Positions 9,735-18,353 of a DNA stretch of 64,000 nucleotides are shown here, piece after piece; the first letter of the stretch is position 1, and the number at the start of each line of letters is the position of its first letter. Origin of the DNA: Pseudomonas sp. 5P_3.1_Bac2 (GTDB taxonomy: Bacteria; Pseudomonadota; Gammaproteobacteria; Pseudomonadales; Pseudomonadaceae); contig NZ_JANLNY010000004.1 of assembly GCF_025465995.1 (NCBI RefSeq), forward strand, positions 186,001 to 250,000, in the 5' to 3' direction. The position numbers and the translations under genes were made by a program. The notes under the pieces are model-generated. The model worked only from the letters and a program-made list of their open reading frames with translations, did not search any database and was not told the origin of the DNA.

Positions 9735-9983
9735 ATGAGCCAAACACCGCCACGCCCGGCTGCCAGCAAGCCTGCGGCGAATAACCCCCTGCATGGGCTG
9801 ACCCTTGAAGCGATCCTCAAGGCACTGGTTGAGCACTATGACTGGGATGGTTTGGCCCAGCGTATCGACATCCGCTGTTTCAAGAGCGAGCCGAGCATCA
9901 AATCCAGCCTGACTTTTTTACGCCGCACACCCTGGGCGCGGGAAAAGGTCGAGGCTCTGTATATCAAGCTGCAGCGCCGCTGA
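9735..9983 (+). CDS. VF530-type small DNA-binding-like protein (DUF2132)
   Basis: An 82-residue protein whose body '[33 protein letters not shown]' and '[24 protein letters not shown]' matches the VF530/DUF2132 family, a small helical protein with a proposed but weakly characterised DNA-binding role. The first 16 residues are a Pro/Ala-rich tail. It is preceded by the putP terminator and followed by the sigma-54 promoter of fliE, so it is probably a single-gene unit. Confidence 0.85.
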   Translation: MSQTPPRPAASKPAANNPLHGLTLEAILKALVEHYDWDGLAQRIDIRCFKSEPSIKSSLTFLRRTPWAREKVEALYIKLQRR

Positions 9984-10000
9984 ACGCAGTTAAGCAAAAC

Positions 10001-10016
10001 TGGCACTTATGTTGCA
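10001..10016 (+). promoter_or_regulatory. sigma-54 promoter of fliE operon
   Basis: TGGCAC, five bases, TTGCA: GG at 10002-10003 and GC at 10014-10015 with exactly 10 bases between, a full consensus -24/-12 element 54 bases before fliE. In pseudomonads such promoters are driven by FleQ or FleR. Confidence 0.92.
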
Positions 10017-10070
10017 CTAGCTCTGCAAACGCCGCGAAGCGTCAAAAAAATGCGGTTAGTGGAGAGAGTT

Positions 10071-10400
10071 ATGACCCAGGGTATTGAATTCAACCGACTG
10101 GTTTTGGAGATGCGCTCCTTGCAGGCCGATGCCATGGCGCGTCAAAAGCCTGTCATGGAGCCGCCGGCTGCCGGTATGCCAAGCTTTTCCGACATGCTCG
10201 GGCAAGCCGTGAACAAAGTGAACGAAACCCAGCAAGCCTCCAGCCAACTGGCCAATGCCTTTGAGATGGGCACGGCTGGGGTGGATTTGACGGATGTGAT
10301 GATCGCTTCACAAAAAGCCAGTGTTTCCTTTCAGGCCATGACCCAAGTGCGTAATAAGCTGGTGCAGGCCTATCAAGACATCATGCAAATGCCGGTTTAA
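10071..10400 (+). CDS. fliE: flagellar hook-basal body protein FliE
   Basis: A 109-residue protein starting at the ATG at 10071 after a GGAGAGAG ribosome site. The conserved C-terminal half is '[38 protein letters not shown]'. FliE sits between the MS ring and the proximal rod and is exported by the flagellar type III apparatus. It is first in the sigma-54-driven fliEFGHIJ unit. Usually fleQ/fleSR lie just upstream in related species, but here the upstream neighbours are the VF530 gene and putP. Confidence 0.96.
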   Translation: MTQGIEFNRLVLEMRSLQADAMARQKPVMEPPAAGMPSFSDMLGQAVNKVNETQQASSQLANAFEMGTAGVDLTDVMIASQKASVSFQAMTQVRNKLVQAYQDIMQMPV

Positions 10401-10414
10401 GGTGAGGCTGAATC

Positions 10415-12202
10415 ATGGCTGAGGCAGTTGCTGCAAGCGTCCCCGCAACCACAGACGGTGCTGAGGAAGCAAAAAAGCCCCTATTCGGTCTGGCTTTTTT
10501 GGAAAATCTCTCGCAGATGTCAATGCTGCGCCAGGTCGGCCTCTTGGTCGGTCTGGCTGCCAGCGTGGCGGTTGGCTTTGCCGTGGTGCTGTGGTCGCAA
10601 CAACCTGATTACCGGCCCCTGTATGGCAGCCTAGAAGGCATGGACGCGTCCCAGGTGATGGAGACGCTCGGCGCTGCCGATATTCAATACACCGTCGAAC
10701 CCAATTCCGGTGCCTTGCTGGTCAAGGCCGATGACCTGGCCCGCGCGCGCATGCGTCTGGCCCAAGCCGGGGTGGCGCCAAAGGACAACAGCGTTGGCTT
10801 TGAAATCCTCGATCAGGAACAAGGCCTGGGCACCAGCCAGTTTATGGAAGCCACCCGTTATCGCCGTGGCCTCGAAGGCGAGCTGGCGCGCACAGTGTCG
10901 AGCCTGACTAACGTCAAGTCGGCCCGCGTGCATTTGGCCATTCCGAAAAGCTCGGTGTTTGTCCGCGATGAGCGCAAGCCCAGCGCCTCGGTCTTGGTCG
11001 AGCTGTACAACGGTCGTGGCTTGGAGCCCAGCCAGGTGATGGCGATCGTCAATCTGGTGGCCAGCAGCGTGCCGGAGATGGACAAGAGCCACGTCACCGT
11101 GGTCGATCAGAAGGGCAACTTGCTTTCGGACATGCAAGAAATGTCCGAGCTGACCATGGCCGGCAAGCAATTCGATTACAGCCGGCGGTTGGAGAGCCTG
11201 TTCACCCAGCGCGTGCACAACATTTTGCAGCCAGTGTTAGGCAATGGCCGCTACAAGGCCGAGGTGTCGGCGGATGTGGATTTCAGCGCAGTGGAATCCA
11301 CCTCGGAAATGTTCAACCCCGATCAGCCAGCCCTGCGCAGCGAGCAATCGGTTAATGAGCAACGCACCAGCAGCCAGCCGCCGCAAGGCGTCCCAGGCGC
11401 GCTGAGCAATCAACCACCGGCTGCCGGTAATGCGCCGCAGCAAGCCACTGCCGCTGCACCGACGGCAACTGGCCCTGTGGCCGCCGGGCAACCGCTGTTG
11501 GATGCCAACGGCGCGCAGATTATGGACCCGGCCACCGGTCAGCCGATGCTGGCGCCGTATCCGGCGGATAAGCGCGAGCAGTCCACGCGTAACTTTGAGC
11601 TCGATCGCTCGGTGAGCTACACCAAGCAGCAGCAGGGCCGTTTGAAGCGCCTGTCGGTCGCCGTGGTGGTGGATGATCAGCTGAAGATTAATCCAACCAC
11701 CGGCGAAGCCACCCACGTACCGTGGAGCGCGGATGATCTGGCCCGCTTTACGCGCCTGGTGCAGGACTCGGTGGGCTTTGATGCCAGCCGTGGCGACAGC
11801 GTCAGCGTGATCAACACGCCGTTCAGTGCGCAAACCGGGGAAGAGTTCGAGGCGATTCCGTTCTACACCCAGCCTTGGTTCTGGGACATCATCAAGCAAG
11901 TGCTCGGTGTGCTGTTTATCCTGATTCTGGTATTTGGCGTGTTGCGTCCGGTGATGAAAAACATCAGTGGCAACAAGGGACAAAATCAGGGCAATGACGA
12001 TGATGTCGATCTCGGCGAGATGGGCGCCTTGGGTGGTGACTTAGCCGAAGATCGGGTCAGCCTCGGTGGCCCGCAAAGCATCCTGCTGCCCAGCCCGAGC
12101 GAGGGTTATGATGCCCAACTCAACGCGATTAAGAGCTTGGTAGCCGAAGATCCGGGCCGTGTGGCTCAGGTAGTGAAAGAGTGGATTAACGCCGATGACT
12201 GA
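10415..12202 (+). CDS. fliF: flagellar MS-ring protein FliF
   Basis: A 595-residue protein of normal length. It has a transmembrane helix at about residues 42-64 ('VGLLVGLAASVAVGFAVVLW'), periplasmic ring-building motifs ('LYGSLEGMDASQVMETL', 'GFEILDQEQGLGTSQFMEATRYRRGLEGELARTV'), a long Pro/Gln/Ala-rich insert at about residues 310-370, a second transmembrane helix near 493-512, and a C-terminal FliG-binding tail ending in 'VVKEWINADD'. It forms the MS ring in the inner membrane. Its end overlaps the fliG start by 8 bases. Confidence 0.97.
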   Translation: MAEAVAASVPATTDGAEEAKKPLFGLAFLENLSQMSMLRQVGLLVGLAASVAVGFAVVLWSQQPDYRPLYGSLEGMDASQVMETLGAADIQYTVEPNSGALLVKADDLARARMRLAQAGVAPKDNSVGFEILDQEQGLGTSQFMEATRYRRGLEGELARTVSSLTNVKSARVHLAIPKSSVFVRDERKPSASVLVELYNGRGLEPSQVMAIVNLVASSVPEMDKSHVTVVDQKGNLLSDMQEMSELTMAGKQFDYSRRLESLFTQRVHNILQPVLGNGRYKAEVSADVDFSAVESTSEMFNPDQPALRSEQSVNEQRTSSQPPQGVPGALSNQPPAAGNAPQQATAAAPTATGPVAAGQPLLDANGAQIMDPATGQPMLAPYPADKREQSTRNFELDRSVSYTKQQQGRLKRLSVAVVVDDQLKINPTTGEATHVPWSADDLARFTRLVQDSVGFDASRGDSVSVINTPFSAQTGEEFEAIPFYTQPWFWDIIKQVLGVLFILILVFGVLRPVMKNISGNKGQNQGNDDDVDLGEMGALGGDLAEDRVSLGGPQSILLPSPSEGYDAQLNAIKSLVAEDPGRVAQVVKEWINADD

Positions 12203-13211
12203 GACTCGCTCCGCCAGCAAAATGACTAAGGTCGAAAAGGCCGCCATTCTGCTCTTATCCCTTGGCGAAACCGACGCGGCGCAAGTGCTGCGCCATCTCG
12301 GGCCGAAGGAAGTGCAGAAGGTCGGTATGGCCATGGCCGGCATGCGCAATGTGCAGCGTGAGCAGGTTGAACAGGTCATGGGCGAGTTCGTCGAAATCGT
12401 CGGCGACCAAACCAGCTTGGGGGTGGGCGCCGACGGTTATATCCGCAAGATGCTGACCCAGGCCTTGGGCGAAGACAAAGCCGGCAACCTGATCGACCGG
12501 ATTCTGTTGGGCGGCAACACCAGCGGCCTGGACAGCCTGAAGTGGATGGAGCCGCGCGCCGTAGCCGATGTCATCCGCTACGAGCACCCACAAATTCAAG
12601 CCATTGTGGTCGCCTACCTGGACCCGGATCAGGCCGGCGAAGTGCTCAGCCATTTCGATCACAAGGTGCGTTTGGATATTGTCCTGCGCGTGTCGTCGCT
12701 CAATACCGTGCAGCCGGCGGCACTGAAAGAACTCAACCAGATCCTTGAGAAGCAATTCTCCGGCAGCTCCAACACCAGCCGTGCGGCGCTGGGCGGGGTC
12801 AAGCGCGCGGCCGACATCATGAACTTCCTCGACAGCTCGGTGGAAGGGCAGCTGATGGACGCGATCCGCGATATCGACGAAGACCTGTCGATGCAGATCG
12901 AAGACCTCATGTTTGTCTTCGACAACCTGGCCGACGTCGACGACCGGGGCATCCAGGCGCTGCTGCGCGAAGTGTCTTCGGACATCCTGGTGCTGGCCCT
13001 CAAAGGTGCCGACGAAGGTGTCAAGGACAAGGTATTCAAGAACATGTCCAAGCGTGCATCCGAGCTGCTGCGCGACGATCTGGAGGCCAAGGGGCCGGTG
13101 CGGGTCAGCGACGTGGAAACAGCGCAGAAAGAAATCCTCACCATTGCCCGGCGTATGGCCGAGGCTGGGGAAATTGTCCTCGGCGGCAAGGGTGGCGAGG
13201 AGATGGTCTAA
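12195..13211 (+). CDS. fliG: flagellar motor switch protein FliG
   Basis: A 338-residue C-ring protein that binds FliF at its N-terminus and interacts with stators through its C-terminal charged helix ('QIEDLMFVFDNLADVDDRGIQALLREV'). The middle EHPQ motif appears as 'YEHPQIQAIVVAYLDPDQA'. FliG converts ion flow into torque and takes part in direction switching. It overlaps fliF and lies 3 bases before fliH. Confidence 0.97.
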   Translation: MTETRSASKMTKVEKAAILLLSLGETDAAQVLRHLGPKEVQKVGMAMAGMRNVQREQVEQVMGEFVEIVGDQTSLGVGADGYIRKMLTQALGEDKAGNLIDRILLGGNTSGLDSLKWMEPRAVADVIRYEHPQIQAIVVAYLDPDQAGEVLSHFDHKVRLDIVLRVSSLNTVQPAALKELNQILEKQFSGSSNTSRAALGGVKRAADIMNFLDSSVEGQLMDAIRDIDEDLSMQIEDLMFVFDNLADVDDRGIQALLREVSSDILVLALKGADEGVKDKVFKNMSKRASELLRDDLEAKGPVRVSDVETAQKEILTIARRMAEAGEIVLGGKGGEEMV

Positions 13212-13214
13212 GCC

Positions 13215-13991
13215 ATGTCCAGCCATGACTCGCCCAGTGACCTGATCCGCGCCAAAGACCTCAAGGGTGTGGATGTCTGGGCCTTGCCCAGTTTCGATCC
13301 GGCGCTGCCTGAGCCCGAACCTGTGCCCGAGGCCGAGCCGGAGGTGGAAGAGGCGCCGCTCGAGAGCGAAGAAGTCGCCATCGAAGATGTCAAACCCTTG
13401 ACTCTGGAAGAGCTTGAGGCGATCCGGCAGGACGCTTACAACGAGGGTTTCAGCACCGGCGAAAAAGACGGCTTCCACGCCGGGCAGCTCAAGGCCAAGC
13501 AGGAGGCGGACATCGCCCTGGCGGCTAAATTGGCCAGCCTGGAACAGCTGATGGGCCAGTTGCTCTCGCCCATTGCCGAGCAGGATCAGCAGCTCGAAGA
13601 GGCGCTGCTGGCGCTCGTGGAGAAAATGGTCAGCCAGGTCATCCAGCGGGAGCTGCGCAGCGACTCCACGCAGATTCGCCTGGTCCTCAATGAGGCGCTC
13701 AAGCTGCTGCCCATGGGCGCCAGCAATATCCGTATTCACGTCAACGCCCAGGACTATGAGCTGATCAAGGCCCTGCGTGAGAGCCACGAAGAACACTGGC
13801 GCATCCTCGAAGACGACAGCTTGCTGCCGGGCGGCTGCCGGGTTGAAACCGAGCTGAGCCGCATCGACGCCAGTGTTGAAAGCCGCCTCAATCAGGTGCT
13901 CAAACAGCTGCATGAACAGCAGCTGGAGCAGCGTATGCACCCGCCCAAAGCGGATCTGCAGCTCGACTTGGATCAGCCGGATGCGCCTTGA
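13215..13991 (+). CDS. fliH: flagellar export apparatus regulator FliH
   Basis: A 258-residue protein with an acidic, proline-rich N-terminal half, a '[17 protein letters not shown]' GxxxG-type segment and a conserved C-terminal domain ('[18 protein letters not shown]'). FliH dimers bind and restrain the FliI ATPase and link it to the C ring. Its last 11 bases overlap the start of fliI. Confidence 0.94.
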   Translation: MSSHDSPSDLIRAKDLKGVDVWALPSFDPALPEPEPVPEAEPEVEEAPLESEEVAIEDVKPLTLEELEAIRQDAYNEGFSTGEKDGFHAGQLKAKQEADIALAAKLASLEQLMGQLLSPIAEQDQQLEEALLALVEKMVSQVIQRELRSDSTQIRLVLNEALKLLPMGASNIRIHVNAQDYELIKALRESHEEHWRILEDDSLLPGGCRVETELSRIDASVESRLNQVLKQLHEQQLEQRMHPPKADLQLDLDQPDAP

Positions 13992-15342
13992 CCGCATCAG
14001 CTTCGTCAAGCGCTTAGGTGCGTACAGCGAGGCCGTGGAATTACCCCGTCAGCCTCTGTTGGAAGGCCGCCTGCTGCGCATGGTCGGCCTTACTCTGGAA
14101 GCTGAAGGTTTGCGCGCGCCCTTAGGCGCCCGCTGTCTGGTGATTAACGATGACAGCTATCACCCGATGCAGGTTGAGGCCGAGGTGATGGGTTTTTCTT
14201 CCGGGAAAATCTTCCTCATGCCGGTCGGCAGCCTGGCTGGCATTGCCCCAGGCGCGCGGGTGGTGCCGCTGGCTGATAGCGGGCGCCTGCCCATGGGTCT
14301 GGCCATGCTCGGCCGGGTGCTGGATGGCGCGGGTCGGCCTTTGGATGGCAAAGGCGGGATCAAAGCGGATGACTGGGTGCCGATGGATGGGCCGACGATC
14401 AACCCGCTTAATCGCCACCCCATCAGCCAGCCGCTGGATGTGGGCATTCGTTCGATCAATGGCTTGCTCACCGTTGGCCGCGGCCAGCGTTTGGGTTTGT
14501 TTGCCGGTACCGGGGTGGGTAAGTCGGTATTGCTGGGCATGATGACGCGCTTTACCGAGGCGCAAATCATCGTGGTCGGTCTGATCGGTGAGCGGGGGCG
14601 CGAAGTTAAAGAATTTATCGATGAGATCCTCGGGGCTGAGGGCATCAAGCGTTCGGTGGTCGTGGCGTCCCCAGCCGACGATGCACCGCTGATGCGCCTG
14701 CGCGCGGCGCAGTACTGCACGCGCATCGCCGAGTACTTCCGTGATCAGGGCAAAAACGTCCTGCTGCTGATGGATTCGCTGACCCGCTACGCCCAAGCGC
14801 AGCGGGAAATCGCCCTGGCCATTGGCGAGCCGCCGGCCACCAAAGGCTATCCGCCGTCGGTGTTTGCCAAGCTGCCCAAGCTGGTGGAGCGCGCCGGCAA
14901 CGCCGAGGCCGGCGGTGGCTCGATCACCGCGTTCTACACCGTATTGTCCGAGGGTGATGATCAGCAAGACCCCATCGCCGATGCTGCGCGCGGCGTACTC
15001 GACGGCCACTTTGTATTGTCGCGGCGCTTGGCCGAGGAAGGGCATTACCCGGCCATTGATATCGAAGCCTCGATCAGCCGGGTCATGCCGCAAGTGGTCA
15101 GCCCTGAGCACATGCGCCTGGCCCAGCGCTTTAAGCAACTGTGGTCGCGTTATCAGCAGAGTCGCGATCTGATCAGCGTCGGCGCCTATGTGCCGGGCGG
15201 CGATGCCGACACCGATCTGGCCATTGCTCGCCAGCCGAACATGGTTGGCTACTTGCGCCAGGGTCTGCACGATAACGAAAGCATGGCCGACAGCAGCGCC
15301 CAACTGGCCGCTGTGTTTAATCCCAAGCCCGCTGGCCCATAA
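13981..15342 (+). CDS. fliI: flagellum-specific export ATPase FliI
   Basis: With the ATG at 13981 ('[18 protein letters not shown]') the protein has 453 residues, matching Pseudomonas FliI. The open frame continues upstream inside fliH but has no family support there. Walker A is '[14 protein letters not shown]', the catalytic region '[13 protein letters not shown]', and Walker B '[18 protein letters not shown]'. FliI is related to the F1 beta subunit and energises loading of substrates into the flagellar type III export gate. Confidence 0.96.
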   Translation: MRLDRISFVKRLGAYSEAVELPRQPLLEGRLLRMVGLTLEAEGLRAPLGARCLVINDDSYHPMQVEAEVMGFSSGKIFLMPVGSLAGIAPGARVVPLADSGRLPMGLAMLGRVLDGAGRPLDGKGGIKADDWVPMDGPTINPLNRHPISQPLDVGIRSINGLLTVGRGQRLGLFAGTGVGKSVLLGMMTRFTEAQIIVVGLIGERGREVKEFIDEILGAEGIKRSVVVASPADDAPLMRLRAAQYCTRIAEYFRDQGKNVLLLMDSLTRYAQAQREIALAIGEPPATKGYPPSVFAKLPKLVERAGNAEAGGGSITAFYTVLSEGDDQQDPIADAARGVLDGHFVLSRRLAEEGHYPAIDIEASISRVMPQVVSPEHMRLAQRFKQLWSRYQQSRDLISVGAYVPGGDADTDLAIARQPNMVGYLRQGLHDNESMADSSAQLAAVFNPKPAGP

Positions 15343-15345
15343 GCC

Positions 15346-15798
15346 ATGGCCCTAAGTCGCGCCGCACGTTTAGCCCCAGTGGTGGAGATGGCCGAGCGCG
15401 CCGAGCGCGAAGCCGCCACCCAATTGGGGCGTTGTCAGGGACAGTTGCAGCAAGCCAGGATGCAAATGGCCGAGCTCGAGCGTTACCGCGCGGACTATCA
15501 ACAGCAGTGGATCAATGAAGGCCAGCGCGGTGTGTCCGGGCAATGGCTGATGAATTACCAGCGCTTTTTGTCCCAGCTAGAAAGCGCCATCGGCCAGCAG
15601 CGCAACAGTGTGGCCTGGCACCAAAGCAATATGGATAAGGCGCGGCAAATCTGGCAGCAGCGTTATGCGCGGTTGGAGGGACTGCGCAAGTTAATCCAGC
15701 GTTATCAAGATGAGGCGCGGCGCATCGAGGATAAGCGCGAGCAAAAATTACTGGATGAATTAGCGCAACGATTGGCGCCAAATGAGCCATTGTCTTAG
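15346..15798 (+). CDS. fliJ: flagellar export protein FliJ
   Basis: A 150-residue, highly charged, almost entirely alpha-helical coiled-coil protein, as expected for FliJ, the general chaperone and stalk-like subunit of the export ATPase. It begins 3 bases after fliI and ends the fliE-J unit. There is no clear terminator after it. Confidence 0.92.
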   Translation: MALSRAARLAPVVEMAERAEREAATQLGRCQGQLQQARMQMAELERYRADYQQQWINEGQRGVSGQWLMNYQRFLSQLESAIGQQRNSVAWHQSNMDKARQIWQQRYARLEGLRKLIQRYQDEARRIEDKREQKLLDELAQRLAPNEPLS

Positions 15799-15893
15799 CC
15801 GTTTGTAAGTGAATCGATATAAGTCTTGTAGTTTTCTAGTCTGACTGCGGCATAATCGGTCAATCACACGCACCATGCTAAGGGAGCTAGCCG

Positions 15894-16241
15894 TTGTCCG
15901 ATAACCATCTCGATAGTGCTGTACTGGCGGCTTTGCAAGATGTAATGGAGGACGAGTATCCGCTGCTGCTGGATACCTTTCTGGCCGACTCGGCCGAGCG
16001 CCTGCAAGGTCTGCGTCAGTGTTTGCAGCAAGCGGATAGTCATAACCTGCGTTTAGCGGCCCACAGCTTTAAGGGCAGTTGCAGCAATATGGGCGCGCGG
16101 GTGCTTACCGATCTGTGTAAGCAATTGGAGCAAGCGGCGCGACTTGAGCAACTGGGTCTGGCTGGGGTCTTGATCGAGCAGCTGGAGCTTGAGTTCGCCA
16201 GCGTCAGCAGCCTGTTGCAAGAAGAGCGCTGCCGTTACTAA
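15894..16241 (+). CDS. Hpt domain phosphotransfer protein (HptB-like)
   Basis: A 115-residue single-domain histidine phosphotransfer protein. The phospho-accepting histidine is His57 in 'AAHSFKGSCSNMGA'. The start is a TTG at 15894 with GGGAG seven bases upstream. In other pseudomonads a similar Hpt gene lies between fliJ and fliK together with a STAS protein and a response-regulator/phosphatase (the HptB-HsbR-HsbA switch). Here the Hpt gene stands alone, with only 95 bases before it and a sigma-54 promoter after it. Confidence 0.88.
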   Translation: MSDNHLDSAVLAALQDVMEDEYPLLLDTFLADSAERLQGLRQCLQQADSHNLRLAAHSFKGSCSNMGARVLTDLCKQLEQAARLEQLGLAGVLIEQLELEFASVSSLLQEERCRY

Positions 16242-16280
16242 GGCTGCGCCGCCATCCCTAAGTGGTGCGGGTTAATAAGT

Positions 16281-16296
16281 TGGCCCGCGCCTTGCA
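16281..16296 (+). promoter_or_regulatory. sigma-54 promoter of fliK
   Basis: TGGCCC-N5-TTGCA: GG at 16282-16283 and GC at 16294-16295, 10 bases apart, 38 bases before the fliK start. Confidence 0.85.
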
Positions 16297-16333
16297 AAGC
16301 TCCGTGCATAACTGACCAGAACGGAGCGTTTCC

Positions 16334-17584
16334 ATGGCTGTTGCCGCCGATCTGCTGCTGACTTCCGTCGCAGATGTAAAGCCCCGGGCCACCCCGGCTA
16401 AGGCTCCCGAAAACAATAACGGGGCTGACAAGGACGGGCCTTCCAGCTTTTCCAAGGTCTACGCTAACCAGCGCGAAAGCACGGCAGCGGCCCGCCAGGC
16501 TGACTCGGCCAAGGCAGCCCGCGAGCGGCAAAGCAGTCGCGCGGACGCCGAGCCCGCGCCTGCCGATTCTGCCGCCAGCAGTGAGGCCGTTGCCGAAAGC
16601 GGCAAGCCCTTGCCGAGTGAAAACAGCGCTGAAGCCCCGGCTGAGCAGGACGGTGATCTGAGCGAGCAGCCGCAGCCGCTCGATCCCTTACTGCTGTTCG
16701 GGCTGACCGGCGAGTTACCGGCGGAGCCTGTCGCGCCTCTGGTGATCAGCACCGGCCTCGGCAGCGTTGGCGTCGATGAAGCCGGAGAGGCCAGCATGAC
16801 TGACGGGCTCGGTAGCCTGGAGCCGCTGGCCGCCGAAAAATTGGCGCTAGATATCAGCGCGCAAGCTAAGCAATCCGGCGATGCCAGCAAGCTGAGCACT
16901 CCGGGCCTGCAGCAAAATCTGCTGGCGGCGGCGTTGGGCGAGGACGCGATTGAGCCAGAGGGGGAGAATCTGGAATTACCCGAGCTGCAATTGCAGGAGC
17001 TTGCCGGTAAAAGCCTGGAGGCGATGAAGGAGGGCACCGCCAATAATGCCCCGGAAAACTTCGTCAGCCGTCTTAACGCACTGAGCCAAGCGCTGAATCA
17101 GCCGGCGACCCATGCCAGTCGCGCGCCGCTGGTGGGGCAACCGGTAGCCATGCAGCAGGGTGGTTGGAGCGAGGCGGTGGTCGACCGCGTGATGTTGATG
17201 TCCAGCCAAAACCTGAAAAGCGCCGAGATTCAATTGGAGCCCGCTGAGTTGGGGCGTCTGGATGTGCGCATCAGCGTCAACCAAGACCTCAACCAGGTGG
17301 CTTTTTCCAGCCCCCATGCCGGCGTGCGCGAGGCTCTGGATGCGCAGATGAACCGTCTGCGTGAGATGTTCAGCCAACAAGGTTTGGGGCCGCTGGATGT
17401 CAGCGTATCGGATCAATCCTTGCAGCGCGGCTGGCAAGGCCAGGGCGGCGAGGGCAGCGGCAGTGGTCGCGGCAGCAATCAGGGGCTAGGTGCCGGCGAT
17501 GACAGCGAGGGCTTAGTGTCTAGCGTAGAGAGTGCCCCGAGCGCCGCCACTCGGGCGCGCAGCCTGGTGGATTATTACGCCTAA
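16334..17584 (+). CDS. fliK: flagellar hook-length control protein FliK
   Basis: A 416-residue protein with a low-complexity, Ala/Glu/Ser-rich N-terminal ruler part and the conserved Flg_hook C-terminal domain ('AEIQLEPAELGRLDVRISVNQDLNQVAFSSPHAGVREALDAQMNRLREMFSQQGL'), followed by a Gly-rich tail. FliK measures hook length and switches FlhB specificity from rod/hook to filament substrates. It has its own sigma-54 promoter and a terminator, so it is a monocistronic unit. Confidence 0.94.
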   Translation: MAVAADLLLTSVADVKPRATPAKAPENNNGADKDGPSSFSKVYANQRESTAAARQADSAKAARERQSSRADAEPAPADSAASSEAVAESGKPLPSENSAEAPAEQDGDLSEQPQPLDPLLLFGLTGELPAEPVAPLVISTGLGSVGVDEAGEASMTDGLGSLEPLAAEKLALDISAQAKQSGDASKLSTPGLQQNLLAAALGEDAIEPEGENLELPELQLQELAGKSLEAMKEGTANNAPENFVSRLNALSQALNQPATHASRAPLVGQPVAMQQGGWSEAVVDRVMLMSSQNLKSAEIQLEPAELGRLDVRISVNQDLNQVAFSSPHAGVREALDAQMNRLREMFSQQGLGPLDVSVSDQSLQRGWQGQGGEGSGSGRGSNQGLGAGDDSEGLVSSVESAPSAATRARSLVDYYA

Positions 17585-17632
17585 GGTTACTTGGTACTGT
17601 AGTTGCGTAACGCTGTGATCTAAACTGCCAAA

Positions 17633-17669
17633 CGCCCGTTGCCGTGATCGGTAACGGGCGATTTTTTTT
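17633..17669 (+). terminator. rho-independent terminator of fliK
   Basis: Stem CGCCCGTT (17633-17640) / AACGGGCG (17653-17660), 12-base loop, then A and eight T residues. Confidence 0.92.
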
Positions 17670-17699
17670 CGCCCAAGCTACGGCCAGTGGCGGCTGCAG

Positions 17700-17717
17700 C
17701 GCCTTTGTTCAAAGGCG
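17700..17717. promoter_or_regulatory. palindrome upstream of the fliL promoter (possible activator site)
   Basis: Perfect 8-bp arms CGCCTTTG / CAAAGGCG separated by TT. It lies 33 bases upstream of the -24 element of the fliL promoter and is not followed by a T-run, so it is not an obvious terminator. A binding site for a flagellar activator is a guess from position only. Confidence 0.4.
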
Positions 17718-17749
17718 TGTTCAAGATTTGAGCGAGTGAGCTTAAAGAC

Positions 17750-17765
17750 TGGCATAACACTTGCT
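17750..17765 (+). promoter_or_regulatory. sigma-54 promoter of fliL operon
   Basis: TGGCAT-N5-TTGCT: GG at 17751-17752 and GC at 17763-17764, 10 bases apart, about 50 bases before fliL. Confidence 0.88.
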
Positions 17766-17815
17766 CTTAACCCTTTGATAACGGAACAAACTCCGAATAA
17801 CGACGGATTATTGGC

Positions 17816-18340
17816 ATGGCTAAGAACGACGCAGCGCCTGCAGCAAGCGCGGGAGAAGGCAAACCAGCGGGCAGAATGAAACTGATCATTCTGATTGCCC
17901 TGGCGGTCATCGCCGCGGTGGGCTTGTCGGTGGGCGGTACTTGGTTCTTCTTAAGCAAGCAACACGCCTCCAGTGTTGAAGCTGCCCCTGAGGCCGCAGC
18001 TCCAGCCGTGCCGGTGAAACTGCCGGCACTGTATGAAGAGCTGGCCCCGGCCTTTGTGGTCAATTTCAACCAGCAGGGCCGTGCCCGCTATATGCAGGTC
18101 AACGTAGCCTTGATGGCTCGTGACCAAGCGCAGCTGGATGCCCTTAAAGTGCATATGCCCGTGCTGCGTAATCGCCTGGTGATGCTGTTCTCCTCTGCGG
18201 ATTTTGCCGCGCTGATGACCCCTGCTGGCAAAGAGGCGCTGCGTCAGCAAGCCACCGCCAGCGTGCAGGAGTTGGCAGTGAAAGAGACCGGTAAGCCTAC
18301 GGTCGAGCAAGTGTTGTTCACCAATATTGTGTTGCAGTAG
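17816..18340 (+). CDS. fliL: flagellar basal body-associated protein FliL
   Basis: A 174-residue single-pass inner-membrane protein. After a short Ala-rich cytoplasmic tail comes the transmembrane helix 'LIILIALAVIAAVGLSVGGTWFFL' (about residues 23-46) and a periplasmic domain ('ELAPAFVVNFNQQGRARYMQVNVALMARD'). FliL associates with the stators and affects torque. It is the first gene of fliLMNOPQR-flhB, downstream of a sigma-54 promoter. Confidence 0.95.
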   Translation: MAKNDAAPAASAGEGKPAGRMKLIILIALAVIAAVGLSVGGTWFFLSKQHASSVEAAPEAAAPAVPVKLPALYEELAPAFVVNFNQQGRARYMQVNVALMARDQAQLDALKVHMPVLRNRLVMLFSSADFAALMTPAGKEALRQQATASVQELAVKETGKPTVEQVLFTNIVLQ

Positions 18341-18353
18341 CTAGGAGCCCTTT

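Noticed and set aside
12255..14009. A 584-codon minus-strand open frame opposite fliG and fliH
   Set aside because: Shadow of fliG/fliH; no recognisable domain or ribosome site.
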